Shown here: positions 18,502 to 26,839 of the stretch, in pieces | Layout: each line of letters begins with the position of its first letter | How positions within the stretch are numbered: the stretch's first letter is position 1 | NCBI GenBank assembly: GCA_938040325.1 | Contig: CALHXW010000081.1 | Span: 1 to 35,957 of the forward strand | Direction: 5' to 3' | Origin: an uncultured bacterium | Lineage (GTDB): Bacteria; Myxococcota_A; UBA9042; PHBI01 | DNA length: 35,957 bases | Program-made: the position numbers and the translations under genes | The notes under the pieces: model-generated | The model's input: only the letters and a program-made list of their open reading frames with translations | Databases searched by the model: none | Told to the model about the DNA's origin: nothing

Positions 18502-19067
18502 TGACCGCGCGACGGGTGGCCCTCTACGGCGGGAGCTTCAACCCGCCCCACCTCTGCCACACTTTGGTTGCGACCTACGCGTTGACGCTGGGGGCCTTCG
18601 ATGAGGTCAGGCTTGTGCCTGTCTTCTCCCATCCCTTCGGCAAGGTCTTGGCGCCCTTTGCCGCTCGAATGGAGATGGCATCAGCCGCCGTCGCACACCT
18701 CGGGGAACGTGTCACCGTCAGCGATATCGAGTCCAAGCTGACGCACGACGGGCCAACCTTCACGGTTCATACGGTCGACGCCGCGCGTGCAGCTGAGCCG
18801 GACACAGCGTTCACGTGGATCGTTGGTAGCGATGCCTACGAGCACCGTGCCAAGTGGCATCAGTGGGATCGCCTCGCGTCGATGGTGGACTTCTTGGTGC
18901 TGGGACGTGACGGCTACGAGGCGCCCCCCGGGGTGGCCGTGACGACTGTGCTTCCAAACGTGTCGAGCACCGAGATCCGGCGCCGCGTCGCGGCGGGCGA
19001 ACCAACGTGGTCGATGATCGCGCCGGCCGTGCGGTCGGTGGTTGACCGTGAGCGGCTCTACCGTTGA
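18501..19067 (+). CDS. nadD: Nicotinate-nucleotide adenylyltransferase-like protein
   Basis: A 188-residue HxGH-type nucleotidyltransferase. It is predicted to make deamido-NAD from nicotinate mononucleotide and ATP. GGSFNPPHLCH (10-20) holds the nucleotide-binding histidines (His17, His20), FTWIVGSDAY is the substrate loop, and SSTEIRRR (155-162) is the second ATP-binding signature. Length is slightly short for NadD but complete. It starts inside the stop of the NamZ-family gene, so it is translated from the same message. Other adenylyltransferases of this fold are possible, but the SSTEIR motif favours NadD. Confidence 0.85.
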   Translation: MTARRVALYGGSFNPPHLCHTLVATYALTLGAFDEVRLVPVFSHPFGKVLAPFAARMEMASAAVAHLGERVTVSDIESKLTHDGPTFTVHTVDAARAAEPDTAFTWIVGSDAYEHRAKWHQWDRLASMVDFLVLGRDGYEAPPGVAVTTVLPNVSSTEIRRRVAAGEPTWSMIAPAVRSVVDRERLYR

Positions 19068-19095
19068 GTGGCTGGGCGACAGGTGAGGGCGGCGC

Positions 19096-19938
19096 GTGAG
19101 GTTGGGCGTCGTTGGCAGAGGGCGGGCGGCCCGCACGTTGGTCCCGCTGTGGCTCGCCGCCGAGGGACTCGATGCCGAGCTCGGGTGGTGGTGGAGCCAC
19201 CGCGATGCCCGGGCGTCGGCCACCCTGGAGACGGTCGATGTGGTGGTGCTGGCAGTGCCCGATAGCGCCATTGAGAGCGCTGCCGCAACCATGGCTGCTC
19301 GCGCAGGAGCTCGCAGCGAGGTGTGGCTGCACCTGAGCGGTTCTCGCCCAGCAGGTGTCGCACGCGCTGACAGCCACACGCCGCGCGCTGTTGGCTGCCT
19401 GCATCCGCTGGTCGCGCTCACCGGACGCGATGAACGCTCCCACCTTGCGGGAGCGACCGCGGGGTTGGACGGAGACGGCGACGCCGTTGCGGTGGCCAAC
19501 CAGCTCGCGGAGTCCATTGGGCTCGTGCCAACGGTGTTGACCGGGGACAAGGCGCTCTATCATGCTGCGGCGGTGAGCGTCGCCGGTCACGCTGTGGCGC
19601 TGATGGTTCAGGCCGTGGAGATGCTCACGCGCTGCGGCTTCACGGCCGAGGCCGCGCAGGCAGCGCTGCAGCCACTGATGCGCGGGGCGGTCGGAAACCT
19701 CGCGTCATCAACGCGTCCTCAGGCAGCCATCACCGGACCGGTCGCTCGTGGCGATGTCGCGACCGTGAGGGCGCATCTCGCCGCTCTGACGGATGGGGAC
19801 CCGGGTAGCATCACGGTTTACCGCGAGCTGGCTCAAACGGCGCTGGCGATCTCTGAGTCGGCGCTTGAGCCCGCTGTGGTGGCAGAGCTTAGAGAGCTAC
19901 TGCACTCGTCGTCCCGGACAGAGAGCTCGAGCGTTTGA
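19096..19938 (+). CDS. Rossmann-fold and DUF2520 domain protein
   Basis: A 280-residue protein with an N-terminal NAD(P)-binding Rossmann domain (LGVVGRGRAARTLV, then VVVLAVPDSAI) and a helical C-terminal domain of the DUF2520 type (HPLVAL, AAVSVAGHAVALM, LMRGAVGNLAS, TGPVARGD). The family resembles ketopantoate reductase and pyrroline-carboxylate reductase folds, but its reaction is not established to my knowledge. The start is GTG at 19096 with GAGGG about 8 bases upstream. It lies 28 bases after nadD and probably closes the operon. It converges on the response regulator with 17 bases between. Confidence 0.75.
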   Translation: MRLGVVGRGRAARTLVPLWLAAEGLDAELGWWWSHRDARASATLETVDVVVLAVPDSAIESAAATMAARAGARSEVWLHLSGSRPAGVARADSHTPRAVGCLHPLVALTGRDERSHLAGATAGLDGDGDAVAVANQLAESIGLVPTVLTGDKALYHAAAVSVAGHAVALMVQAVEMLTRCGFTAEAAQAALQPLMRGAVGNLASSTRPQAAITGPVARGDVATVRAHLAALTDGDPGSITVYRELAQTALAISESALEPAVVAELRELLHSSSRTESSSV

Positions 19939-19955
19939 CATCGACCTCGCACCGG

Positions 19956-21407
19956 TCAGGACGCGCCAGAGCCCGGGGTGCCACGATCCACCAGGTCAAG
20001 CGTCTCAAGTCGCCGATACAGCGTCGCTCGAGACAGGCCTAAGGCCTTGGCGGCCGTGGTCGCCTTGTTGCCCGCTAGCGCCATCGCGCAGCGGATAAGC
20101 GCCGTCTCCATGGAGCGGACGGTAGGCAGCTGGTTGAGCTCGGGAAAGAGCAGGTGCAGCGTGTCGCTCAGCTCGCCTGTGTGGAACTCTGCGAGGACCG
20201 GCGGTCCAACCGTCGGCAGTTGCCGAACCATGTCGCCGATGGTGGGCGGGAGGTCGGCCACGCTGACTTCACGCGCCTCGGACACGAGCACCGCCCTGCT
20301 GATCACGTTCTGTAGCTCGCGCACGTTGCCTGGAAACGGGTAGCGCTCGAGGACATGAAGCGCAGCACTCGAGAGCACCTTTGGCGCTTTGTTCTCTTCG
20401 CGACACGCCTCCGTGAGAAAGTGGCGGGCGAGCAGCGCGACGTCCCCCTGGCGGTCTCTCAGCGGCGGCAGCTGCACGGGAAACACGCTCAGCCGGTAGA
20501 AGAGGTCCTCACGGAACGCGCCGTCCTCGACCATGCGCTGCAGGTTTCGGTGCGTCGCAGAGATGATGCGGACGTCGACAGGACGCGTCTGAGTGCTGCC
20601 GAGTCGCTCGACGGTCCGCTCCTGGATGACGCGCAGGATCTTGGCTTGGAGCTGAGGCGGCATCTCGCCGATCTCATCAAGAAAGATGGTGCCGCCTTCC
20701 GCGAGCTCAAAGCGGCCCTTCTTCGTCGCGATCGCACCGGTGAACGCGCCACGCTCGTGCCCGAAGAGCTCGGACTCCAGCAGGGTGTCGGGGATTCCAG
20801 CGCAGTTGACGGCAACGAAGGGGCCGCGCTTACGCGGGCCCTCGTAGTGGATCGCGCGGGCGACGAGCTCTTTGCCGGTGCCGGACTCGCCCTGGATAAG
20901 CATGGTCACGCGAGAGTCGATCACGTGAGAGAGCATCTCAAAGAGCTTCAGCATGCGCGGCGATCGGGCCACGATGTTTCCGAACTGGTAGCGCTGAGTG
21001 ACCTGCTCTTCGAGATCCGTCACGCGCGTCGACATCTCGCGATCGCGGAACGCGTTCTTCACTGCGACCGTGATGCTCTCGACGAGGTTTCCGGTCTTGG
21101 CGACGAAGTCGTAGGCCCCCTTGCGCGTCGCCTCCACAGCGGCGTCGATCGTTCCGTGAGCCGTCATGATGATGATGCGATTGGTTGGGGCGAGTGCGGT
21201 GAGGGGCTCGACCAAGTCCAGACCGTCTGCGTCGGGGAGCTTCAGATCCAGCAGGACCACGCCGACGAAGCCTTCTTCGACGGCAGCCTGTCCATGCTTG
21301 GCATCATGGGCCGTCGTCACGCTATAGCCTTGACGTTTCAGTCGATAGGCGAGCAGCTCAGTGAGGTCGGGCTCGTCATCGATGATCAAGATTCGCCGTT
21401 CGGGCAC
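19956..21407 (-). CDS. NtrC-family sigma-54-dependent response regulator
   Basis: A 483-residue three-domain regulator. Residues 1-120 are a receiver domain with acidic pocket Asp10-Asp11, phosphorylated Asp54 and Lys103. Residues about 142-380 are the AAA+ domain with Walker A GESGTGKE (172-179), the sigma-54 contact loop GAFTGA (219-224) and FLDEIGEMP. The C-terminus has a FIS-type helix-turn-helix ([16 protein letters not shown]). It should activate sigma-54 promoters after phosphorylation. The GTG at 21407 is chosen because GGAGG lies five bases upstream; the GTG at 21440 is a longer alternative. The neighbouring divergent gene is a degenerate kinase-like protein and may be its partner. 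Confidence 0.92.
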   Translation of the reverse strand: MPERRILIIDDEPDLTELLAYRLKRQGYSVTTAHDAKHGQAAVEEGFVGVVLLDLKLPDADGLDLVEPLTALAPTNRIIIMTAHGTIDAAVEATRKGAYDFVAKTGNLVESITVAVKNAFRDREMSTRVTDLEEQVTQRYQFGNIVARSPRMLKLFEMLSHVIDSRVTMLIQGESGTGKELVARAIHYEGPRKRGPFVAVNCAGIPDTLLESELFGHERGAFTGAIATKKGRFELAEGGTIFLDEIGEMPPQLQAKILRVIQERTVERLGSTQTRPVDVRIISATHRNLQRMVEDGAFREDLFYRLSVFPVQLPPLRDRQGDVALLARHFLTEACREENKAPKVLSSAALHVLERYPFPGNVRELQNVISRAVLVSEAREVSVADLPPTIGDMVRQLPTVGPPVLAEFHTGELSDTLHLLFPELNQLPTVRSMETALIRCAMALAGNKATTAAKALGLSRATLYRRLETLDLVDRGTPGSGAS

Positions 21408-21412
21408 GACCA

Positions 21413-21425
21413 CCTCCGGAGGAGG
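21413..21425. promoter_or_regulatory. Palindromic double ribosome-binding site between divergent genes
   Basis: CCTCCGGAGG (21413-21422) is a perfect 10-bp palindrome. On the minus strand its GGAGG lies 5 bases before the GTG of the response regulator at 21407. On the plus strand AGGAGG (21420-21425) points into the kinase-like frame. One short sequence thus gives strong Shine-Dalgarno sites to two divergent genes, whose messages must overlap at their 5' ends. Confidence 0.5.
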
Positions 21426-21475
21426 CGACGATAGGCGCACAACACACTGACCGCAATCATGACGTCGCTGCAGAC

Positions 21476-22411
21476 GTGCTGCTGCTTAGCTCCAGCAACG
21501 GCCGGGTCCTGGCCTGTGGTCGACATGCTGCAGCTCTGCTGCGTGACGATGGGGCCGCGGATGCCATCGTTGGGCTAGGTTTCGCCGAGCTGATCGGTCG
21601 TGACCTTGGGCTGGCGATGACCCAGCCAGGAGAGCTGCGGCGGATCTGCATCCAGGTTGCGTCGCGCGACGTGCTTCTCTCCGTCGAACGTCGCTCCGAG
21701 GGCGTGGTCGCCGTTCATTGTGGGCAGGTTGCAGCTGTTGCCCAGCGCCAGACGCTTCGCCAGCAGCTTGAGCAGGCGTTACGTCACGACCAACGGGCCG
21801 TGCTCACCATCCTGATGGGCGCCCTCGCGACCATCGACGAAGACGCCGAGATGCCTGCAGAGGACCAGGTCGCCTTCGTCCAGATGGCGCTGAGAGAGGC
21901 GCAGCGGCTCGAGCGATTCGTCGATGCTCGGGACGCGCTTGCTCGCATGGATGTCGTCGACACGGTGCCCAGGCCAGTGCCGCTGGGGATCGAGGTTCAT
22001 GCTGCGGTTGACCGGAGTCGAGAGCCAACGCGGGTGACCGTCGATGTGGCGTCGGATGGCCGGAGTGCGTCGGCTGTTGCAGCGGCTTGTCCGAGCCTTG
22101 TCGCGACGCTCTTCGATAACCTCTTGAGCGAGTTTTTCGTTCGGGCGGCGTCTGACGCGCCACTCGCCATCCGTATTCGCGGCACCGACGAGGGCACGGT
22201 GGTCGTGCGCTTTGCCGGCGAGCTGGTGCGTGCGTTTCGACCTGAGGATCGCGTCATCGCTCAGACCCCGCCGGCAAGCGCAAAGCGCGACCACATCTTT
22301 GCGGTGGGGCTGCCGCTGGTGGCGATGATCGCCGACTACCTCGGGTGGCGGATCGCGCTCGGAGACGCCTGGGTTGAGCTGACCCTATGGAGTCATGGGC
22401 CTCGGTCGTAA
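21476..22411 (+). CDS. Degenerate histidine-kinase-like protein
   Basis: A 311-residue protein that follows a sensor kinase plan without clear catalytic boxes. Residues 1-45 look like a PAS-type strand pattern. RQQLEQALRHDQRAVLTILMG resembles the dimerisation helix, with His104 where the phosphorylated histidine would be. DNLLSEFFVRA resembles the N box, but the DxGxG motif is missing and only GLPLVAMIADYLGW recalls the last ATP-lid helix. It may be a non-enzymatic partner of the divergent response regulator. The start is unsettled: GTG at 21476 has no ribosome site. The perfect AGGAGG at 21420-21425 lies 5 bases before an in-frame ATA at 21431, which would give 326 residues. Confidence 0.6.
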   Translation: MLLLSSSNGRVLACGRHAAALLRDDGAADAIVGLGFAELIGRDLGLAMTQPGELRRICIQVASRDVLLSVERRSEGVVAVHCGQVAAVAQRQTLRQQLEQALRHDQRAVLTILMGALATIDEDAEMPAEDQVAFVQMALREAQRLERFVDARDALARMDVVDTVPRPVPLGIEVHAAVDRSREPTRVTVDVASDGRSASAVAAACPSLVATLFDNLLSEFFVRAASDAPLAIRIRGTDEGTVVVRFAGELVRAFRPEDRVIAQTPPASAKRDHIFAVGLPLVAMIADYLGWRIALGDAWVELTLWSHGPRS

Positions 22412-22587
22412 CAAAGCGAAGAGGGGCTGGGTCACGTGGTCGAGGTTGTGACGCTCCTGTCACGGGTGGGCGACCTTTGCGCGGACTCAACGGCCAGTGC
22501 AGACTGTCTGGAGCAGCCGAGCTGCAGATGCATGCACCCAGGAGAGTGAAGGAACATGCGAGTGGTGACGTCGATGGGGTGGAGCGG

Positions 22588-24108
22588 ATGTCCTGCGGTC
22601 CGCAGCTCCCAAGCGGTCGTGGGTGCGTCGTGATCGCGACGCTTGCCGTACTGTTGCTCGGTGCGCCGCCGACCGTGACGGCGGTGAATCCGTCACCGCT
22701 TCCACTTGGATCGACGGCTGAAGTGCTTGGCGCGGGATTCGTCGACGGGAGCACGACGGTGACCGTCGGTGGCATCGAGCAGGGCGTCGCAAACGTCCAG
22801 CCGACGCGGATTGTCATGACGGCGTCTAGCGAGACGCCTCTTGGATCGCAGACGCTCGTGGTAGCAACGCCCGAAGGCGACGCATCGCTTGAGATCAGCG
22901 TCGTGGGGCGTGCGCCCATCATCGACAGCGTTGAGCCTGAGCCGCTGGTGCTTGGCGCGACCGCGACGATCGTTGGCGAGGCGCTTGCCGAGGTTGTCGC
23001 GGTCGACGTCGGGGGTGTTGCTGCCACCATCGTGGACCAGACCGACTTTGTGGTCGTGATCGCCGTGCCGAGCGATGCCGCTCTGGCGGGTTCGCAGGTC
23101 TTGAGCGTTATCGCTGACAGCAGCAGCGCGACGAGGGCGATCGAGGTCGTGCCACCCATGCCGGTGATCACGAGCATCGCGCCGAACCCGGCGCGTCAGG
23201 GGGATCTCGTCACCGTGCGCGGCGCCATCGTGCCGCTCAACGTGACCGCCCAGATCGGCACCATGAGCGCCTCGGTGGTTGGGGTGAGTGATGGCGTCGT
23301 CGAGCTGCTCGTCGATGCGTCTGTGCCGGTCGGGCCGCACCAGGTGGTGGTTCAGGTCGGTACTCAGTCGTCGCTTCCAGAAGGACCGCTCTACATCGAG
23401 GCGGCCGATCCCGAGCGGCCCGTTGTCGATGCTGTGTATCCATCGAACGCGACGGCTGGTGGAGACCTGTGGATTGGGGGCGACCACCTCGACCAGATCG
23501 ACAGCGTCACGGCCGGCCTCGAGCTGAGCGCATGTGACCGGCGAGCCTGCCGGCTCGGGACCGCTGGCGTGGCTGTCGGTGTGCCGGTCACCGCGGCGGT
23601 CTCCGGGCCCACAGGTGCCGATGCCTTCACGTTCCAAGTCAACCCTGGAGAGCTGACGGTTCCGGTCATCGAGGACACCGCGCCGAGCCCCGCTCGTCGA
23701 GGCGAGGAGCTGACAATCTCTGGGACCGGCTTTGAGCGCGCGAAGTCTGTCGTGATCGGGGGACGGGCGCAGAGCATTCAGTTCTTCGACACCACGACGA
23801 TCCGCGTCCAGGTGCATCCGCTCACGCCTCTCGGTGCCGAGCTGCTCTTCGTCGCTGGCGATGCCGGCTCGCTACCCGCCACGGTGACGGTCTTAGAGCC
23901 AGCAAGCACCGGTGAGGATGTGACCGACGGTGACAGCAGCACAGGAGACGTCGAAGCTGACGCGAGCGCGGATGGCGGCGGCGGCACTGCTGGCGGCGGA
24001 AGTGGCGGCTGTCGGGGCGCAGGCGCCGGCCCATGGTGGCTACTCGGGCTGCTCGTCGTGGGCCGCTGGTGGCGTGCTAGCAGCGTTGCCGGGAGATGCG
24101 AAATCTGA
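22588..24108 (+). CDS. Secreted IPT/TIG-repeat protein with MYXO-CTERM-like sorting tail
   Basis: A 506-residue exported protein. The N-terminus has a hydrophobic signal segment (VVIATLAVLLLGA). Five IPT/TIG immunoglobulin-like repeats of about 80 residues follow, each opening with a motif such as VTAVNPSPLPLG or ITSIAPNPARQG. After an acidic linker, the tail has GGGSGGCRG, a tryptophan/leucine membrane stretch (WWLLGLLVV) and basic residues, matching the plan of MYXO-CTERM anchors: Cys, hydrophobic helix, Arg cluster. Cell-surface anchoring is therefore likely. The last ten codons and the TGA lie inside a family-2 repeat. I chose ATG at 22588; GTG at 22546 or 22579 are alternatives. An ATG at 22556 with AAGGA just upstream is in another frame and stops after 25 codons. 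Confidence 0.75.
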   Translation: MSCGPQLPSGRGCVVIATLAVLLLGAPPTVTAVNPSPLPLGSTAEVLGAGFVDGSTTVTVGGIEQGVANVQPTRIVMTASSETPLGSQTLVVATPEGDASLEISVVGRAPIIDSVEPEPLVLGATATIVGEALAEVVAVDVGGVAATIVDQTDFVVVIAVPSDAALAGSQVLSVIADSSSATRAIEVVPPMPVITSIAPNPARQGDLVTVRGAIVPLNVTAQIGTMSASVVGVSDGVVELLVDASVPVGPHQVVVQVGTQSSLPEGPLYIEAADPERPVVDAVYPSNATAGGDLWIGGDHLDQIDSVTAGLELSACDRRACRLGTAGVAVGVPVTAAVSGPTGADAFTFQVNPGELTVPVIEDTAPSPARRGEELTISGTGFERAKSVVIGGRAQSIQFFDTTTIRVQVHPLTPLGAELLFVAGDAGSLPATVTVLEPASTGEDVTDGDSSTGDVEADASADGGGGTAGGGSGGCRGAGAGPWWLLGLLVVGRWWRASSVAGRCEI

Positions 24109-24200
24109 TGACTTTGCGATGTGTTCGCTGGTCTCAGGGGGCGCAGCTCCGTTGAGCTCGAGGACACTCAGGAGCTGCGGCCCTGCAACCCGCGCTGAAG
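24077..24200 (+). mobile_element. Family-2 element, partial copy
   Basis: The segment starting CTAGCAGCGTTGCCGGGAGA matches the right half of the element at 174-372 read on the other strand. Shared blocks include AAATCTGATGACTTTGCGAT, GGCGCAGCTCCG, and CTGCAACCCGCG near the far end. Only about 124 bp are present. The sequence then switches directly into a family-1 element, which lost its own left end. Its first bases are translated as the C-terminal end of the TIG protein. Confidence 0.6.
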
Positions 24201-24336
24201 CGAAGGCGATGTGCTTGCCAGCGGCGTCGGCCGAATGAAGGCCCTGCGCGCATCGTCGAGTTCGGGTGAGCACCGACGCCGCTTGCGAGTGCCGGAGCGG
24301 AAGTCGCAGCCGGAAAGAGCGCTTGTTTTGGGGCTA
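24201..24336 (+). mobile_element. Family-1 element, copy C (one end missing)
   Basis: This copy has the core CATCGTCGAGTTCGGGTGAG exactly (24251-24270), the GGCC-N7-GGCC hairpin (24229-24243) and the right end GCTTGTTTTGGGGCTA. The left end is replaced by the family-2 partial copy. It lies in the convergent gap between the TIG gene and prkA. The final CTA is the reverse complement of the prkA stop codon. Confidence 0.65.
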
Positions 24337-26559
24337 GTAGCGCGTCTTAAGCAGCTGTCGGAGGATCTCGGCGAGCGAGTCTCGTGGGTGCCCGTAGTCG
24401 GTCTCGAGTGCGGCAATGGTCGTGACCGCTCGCTGGCGGTCGGCAGCGTCAAGGGTGGTCACGTTTTCGTCGCCGGCTAAGACAGCGATGAGCTGCTGCA
24501 GAGCACGCTCGATGACGGAGCGCTGCTGCTCATAGTAGTCGGACTCGAGCGCGGCAAAGAGCTTTGGAAAGAGCGTCCGGTAGTCGATGGCTGAGCCGCG
24601 GTTGTCGACCCGGTAGGCACCGACGCGTGAGACGAGGTCGGCTCGGAAGCGACCGATGTCGCCAGGGATCTCCCAGACGCGCTCCAGCTCGTCCATCAGC
24701 GACGTGTCCGGGGACTCGGTAGAGCTTGTCGTCTCGTTGTAGAGCTTCTCGCCTTTGAGAAGGTAGGACACATGGAGGATGTAGCGTGCGAAGAGCGACT
24801 CGTATTGGGTCGACGACACCAGCCCCATGGCGCCTCGAACTTCGTTGTCGATGCGGTCGAGGTAGATGTCGCGGACCTGGGCGATGAACGTCGCAAACAT
24901 GTGGTAGCCGCGCTTCGGCTCGAGCCCGAGATAGGCGTAAACGCTCGTCTCTTTGATCAGCTCTTCGAGCTCTTCAAACACGCCAAGTGGGCAGATCTCC
25001 CAGTGGTTGGGGTTCTGTCGTGCGTTGAGTAGGACCTGGCGCATCTCACGAGGTGAGGCGCCCAAGCTGCCCTCGTAGACGTCGCCGTCTTGGCCCTCGG
25101 AGAGCAACGCCGGAAGCAGTGCTCGGAGCTCGCGCGCTTGCTCGTTGGTCAGCTCGCCAGGTGTCTCCCCGGTCGCGTAGAGCCGCGCTTTGGCAAGCGG
25201 TGTCAGGTCGCCGATGACCTCGCGCAGAGCCTCGGGGTACAGCTCCGGGTCGGGCGGCAAGAGGCGGGTCAAGACGGCCCACAGCGCGAGCATCTCGGTG
25301 GTGTGAGGGGCCGTGCGGTCCGCAAAGTCTGCCTGAGCGAGCTGTTCGTCGTAGATGCGTCGCTCGACCAGGTAGTTGCGCAGGTAGGGCATCTTGACCA
25401 GATCCATCCGTCCCTTGAACGACGGAAAGTCTGCGTACTGCTTAAACGCTCGGAGATGGACCTCGTTGGAGCTCGCTAAGAACAGCACGTTGAGGTGAAG
25501 GATCGCCTGCGGCAAAGCGACAGTACCCTTTTCACAGGTCGCCAAGAGGTACTTGAACGCGTCGACGGGCTTTTTGAGGAGGTCGTTAAACTCCACAAGC
25601 CCGCGGTTGGCGTCCACGAGATCGCCAAGCGGCTCGTAGAGCGAAAGGTTTCGAAGCGAGGCGGGGAGGGCTTGAAGGCCCTGGTCCATGGTCACTTGGC
25701 GCAACGATGCGTCAACGTGGATCTGGGGCTCGATGGTGACAACACCGTGCCGGTAGCGACGCGAAAAGTAGAAGCGTTCCACTTGGACGTGCTGAAGCAC
25801 CCGCTGGAAGTCGCCTTGGTAGGCTGCTAGCAAGGCGTCGACGATCGCGCGTGAGCGCGGAGCGAGATCCCCCTCAAGGAAGTAGCGGTCAACCGGCTCG
25901 TCGGCACTGAGGCGTCCGTCTCGAACGAAGCCCTCGATCAGGCCCTTGCGAACGTCCACGGGCAACAGGAGAAGCGGGTGGTCGCGCAGGTCGCCAGGCA
26001 GCCGTGCGTCGATGTCTTCGGCCTTAAGCTCGGCAAAGCTGGCGAGGGCCTCTTTGCCTTTCTGCGAACCGAAGCCGAGCTTGGTCTTTGCGAGCGAGGC
26101 CGACGGGAAGATCCAGTTGAAGCGGTAGATCGCGCCTTCGTCGCGCGCGGAGTAGTCCTCGAGCGCGCTGGCAACGCAGCGGATGAAGCTGCTCTTGGCG
26201 GAGCCGTTGGGGCCGTGGAGCAGGACGAGGCGGGTGACCCGTCCCTCGGAGACGAAGTTGCTGACGAGACGGTAGACATCGGCCTGGGCGCCTTCCTGGC
26301 CAACGACTTTGCTGCGTCCGCCATCCCAAGGCGCATCGAAGAGCTGATGACGACGCGCTTGGTCGTCGGCACGACCGGTGTCGGCGACACCGTAGTAGTC
26401 GAAACAGTCTCGGACATACTGCGCGGCCCCGCGAAGGTGGGTGGTGGGGTTTGCGCAGGCGGCCTCGAAGAATGCGTCAAACGACATCACCCGGCGGTTT
26501 CGACTGAAACCTGTGGTGAGCTCCGCTTCAATCTCCCTCAATCGCTCAAGCTCGCTCAC
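24334..26559 (-). CDS. PrkA-family serine protein kinase (AAA-type)
   Basis: A 741-residue protein of the PrkA family: an AAA-type N-terminal domain followed by a PrkA C-terminal domain with distant kinase similarity. The Walker A is GPNGSAKSS at 116-124, where GPVGGGKSS is usual. Segments such as NRGLVEFNDLLKKP, LASSNEVHL and KVPYLRNY-like MPYLRNYL are typical of the AAA part. Family members act in stress and starvation responses or sporulation. It is about 100 residues longer than enteric YeaG, and its usual neighbours (a DUF444 protein and SpoVR) are absent here. I chose GTG at 26559 because GAGG lies 7 bases upstream; the longer frame to 26646 adds only basic, unconserved sequence. Its TAG stop lies on the edge of a family-1 repeat. 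Confidence 0.82.
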   Translation of the reverse strand: MSELERLREIEAELTTGFSRNRRVMSFDAFFEAACANPTTHLRGAAQYVRDCFDYYGVADTGRADDQARRHQLFDAPWDGGRSKVVGQEGAQADVYRLVSNFVSEGRVTRLVLLHGPNGSAKSSFIRCVASALEDYSARDEGAIYRFNWIFPSASLAKTKLGFGSQKGKEALASFAELKAEDIDARLPGDLRDHPLLLLPVDVRKGLIEGFVRDGRLSADEPVDRYFLEGDLAPRSRAIVDALLAAYQGDFQRVLQHVQVERFYFSRRYRHGVVTIEPQIHVDASLRQVTMDQGLQALPASLRNLSLYEPLGDLVDANRGLVEFNDLLKKPVDAFKYLLATCEKGTVALPQAILHLNVLFLASSNEVHLRAFKQYADFPSFKGRMDLVKMPYLRNYLVERRIYDEQLAQADFADRTAPHTTEMLALWAVLTRLLPPDPELYPEALREVIGDLTPLAKARLYATGETPGELTNEQARELRALLPALLSEGQDGDVYEGSLGASPREMRQVLLNARQNPNHWEICPLGVFEELEELIKETSVYAYLGLEPKRGYHMFATFIAQVRDIYLDRIDNEVRGAMGLVSSTQYESLFARYILHVSYLLKGEKLYNETTSSTESPDTSLMDELERVWEIPGDIGRFRADLVSRVGAYRVDNRGSAIDYRTLFPKLFAALESDYYEQQRSVIERALQQLIAVLAGDENVTTLDAADRQRAVTTIAALETDYGHPRDSLAEILRQLLKTRY

Positions 26560-26737
26560 GGCCGAACCTCGGTACGGGGTGGTGGGATGGTGGCATCGGC
26601 GCGCCCCAGCGCGACCAGAGCCTGCCGCCCGCAGGCTAGCGCGCATCGCCCCTTGAGGGAAACGCTACAGGAAGCAACGCAACCGATTGCGCTCGGCGGA
26701 ACGCTTGCGCGCGGTGGGATTCGGGTCCGCGGTGGAC

Positions 26738-26754
26738 GCCCTACCAGGTAGGGC
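26738..26754. promoter_or_regulatory. 17-bp perfect palindrome upstream of prkA
   Basis: GCCCTACC-A-GGTAGGGC is perfectly symmetric. It lies about 180 bases upstream of the prkA start, between prkA and the next gene's terminator. It could be an operator or a small hairpin. No T run follows on either strand, so it is unlikely to be an intrinsic terminator. Confidence 0.35.
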
Positions 26755-26786
26755 ACGGCGATCGAGGCGCTGCTGCTGAAACGAGA

Positions 26787-26813
26787 GAGGCGCGCCGTAT
26801 ACGGGCGCGCCTC
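26787..26813 (-). terminator. Terminator-like hairpin after the DsbD-N-like gene
   Basis: GAGGCGCGCC and GGCGCGCCTC form a perfect 10-bp stem around a 7-base loop, 26 bases after the stop codon of the minus-strand gene at 26840. The tail on that strand is TCTCGTTTC, weaker than a full T run, so termination may be partial. Confidence 0.6.
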
Positions 26814-26839
26814 GCGGTTAGGGACCAGTGGGCTCAGCG

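Noticed and set aside
20355..21434. 359-codon plus-strand frame
   Set aside because: Antisense to the NtrC-type regulator, whose catalytic motifs are all intact.
22556..22633. 25-codon frame (ATG 22556) with AAGGA just upstream, before the TIG gene
   Set aside because: Spacing to the ATG is too short, the peptide has no known leader features, and the TIG gene has its own in-frame start.
22693..23817. 374-codon minus-strand frame opposite the TIG gene
   Set aside because: Arg/Asp/His-rich shadow sequence without a domain; the plus strand has clear TIG repeats.
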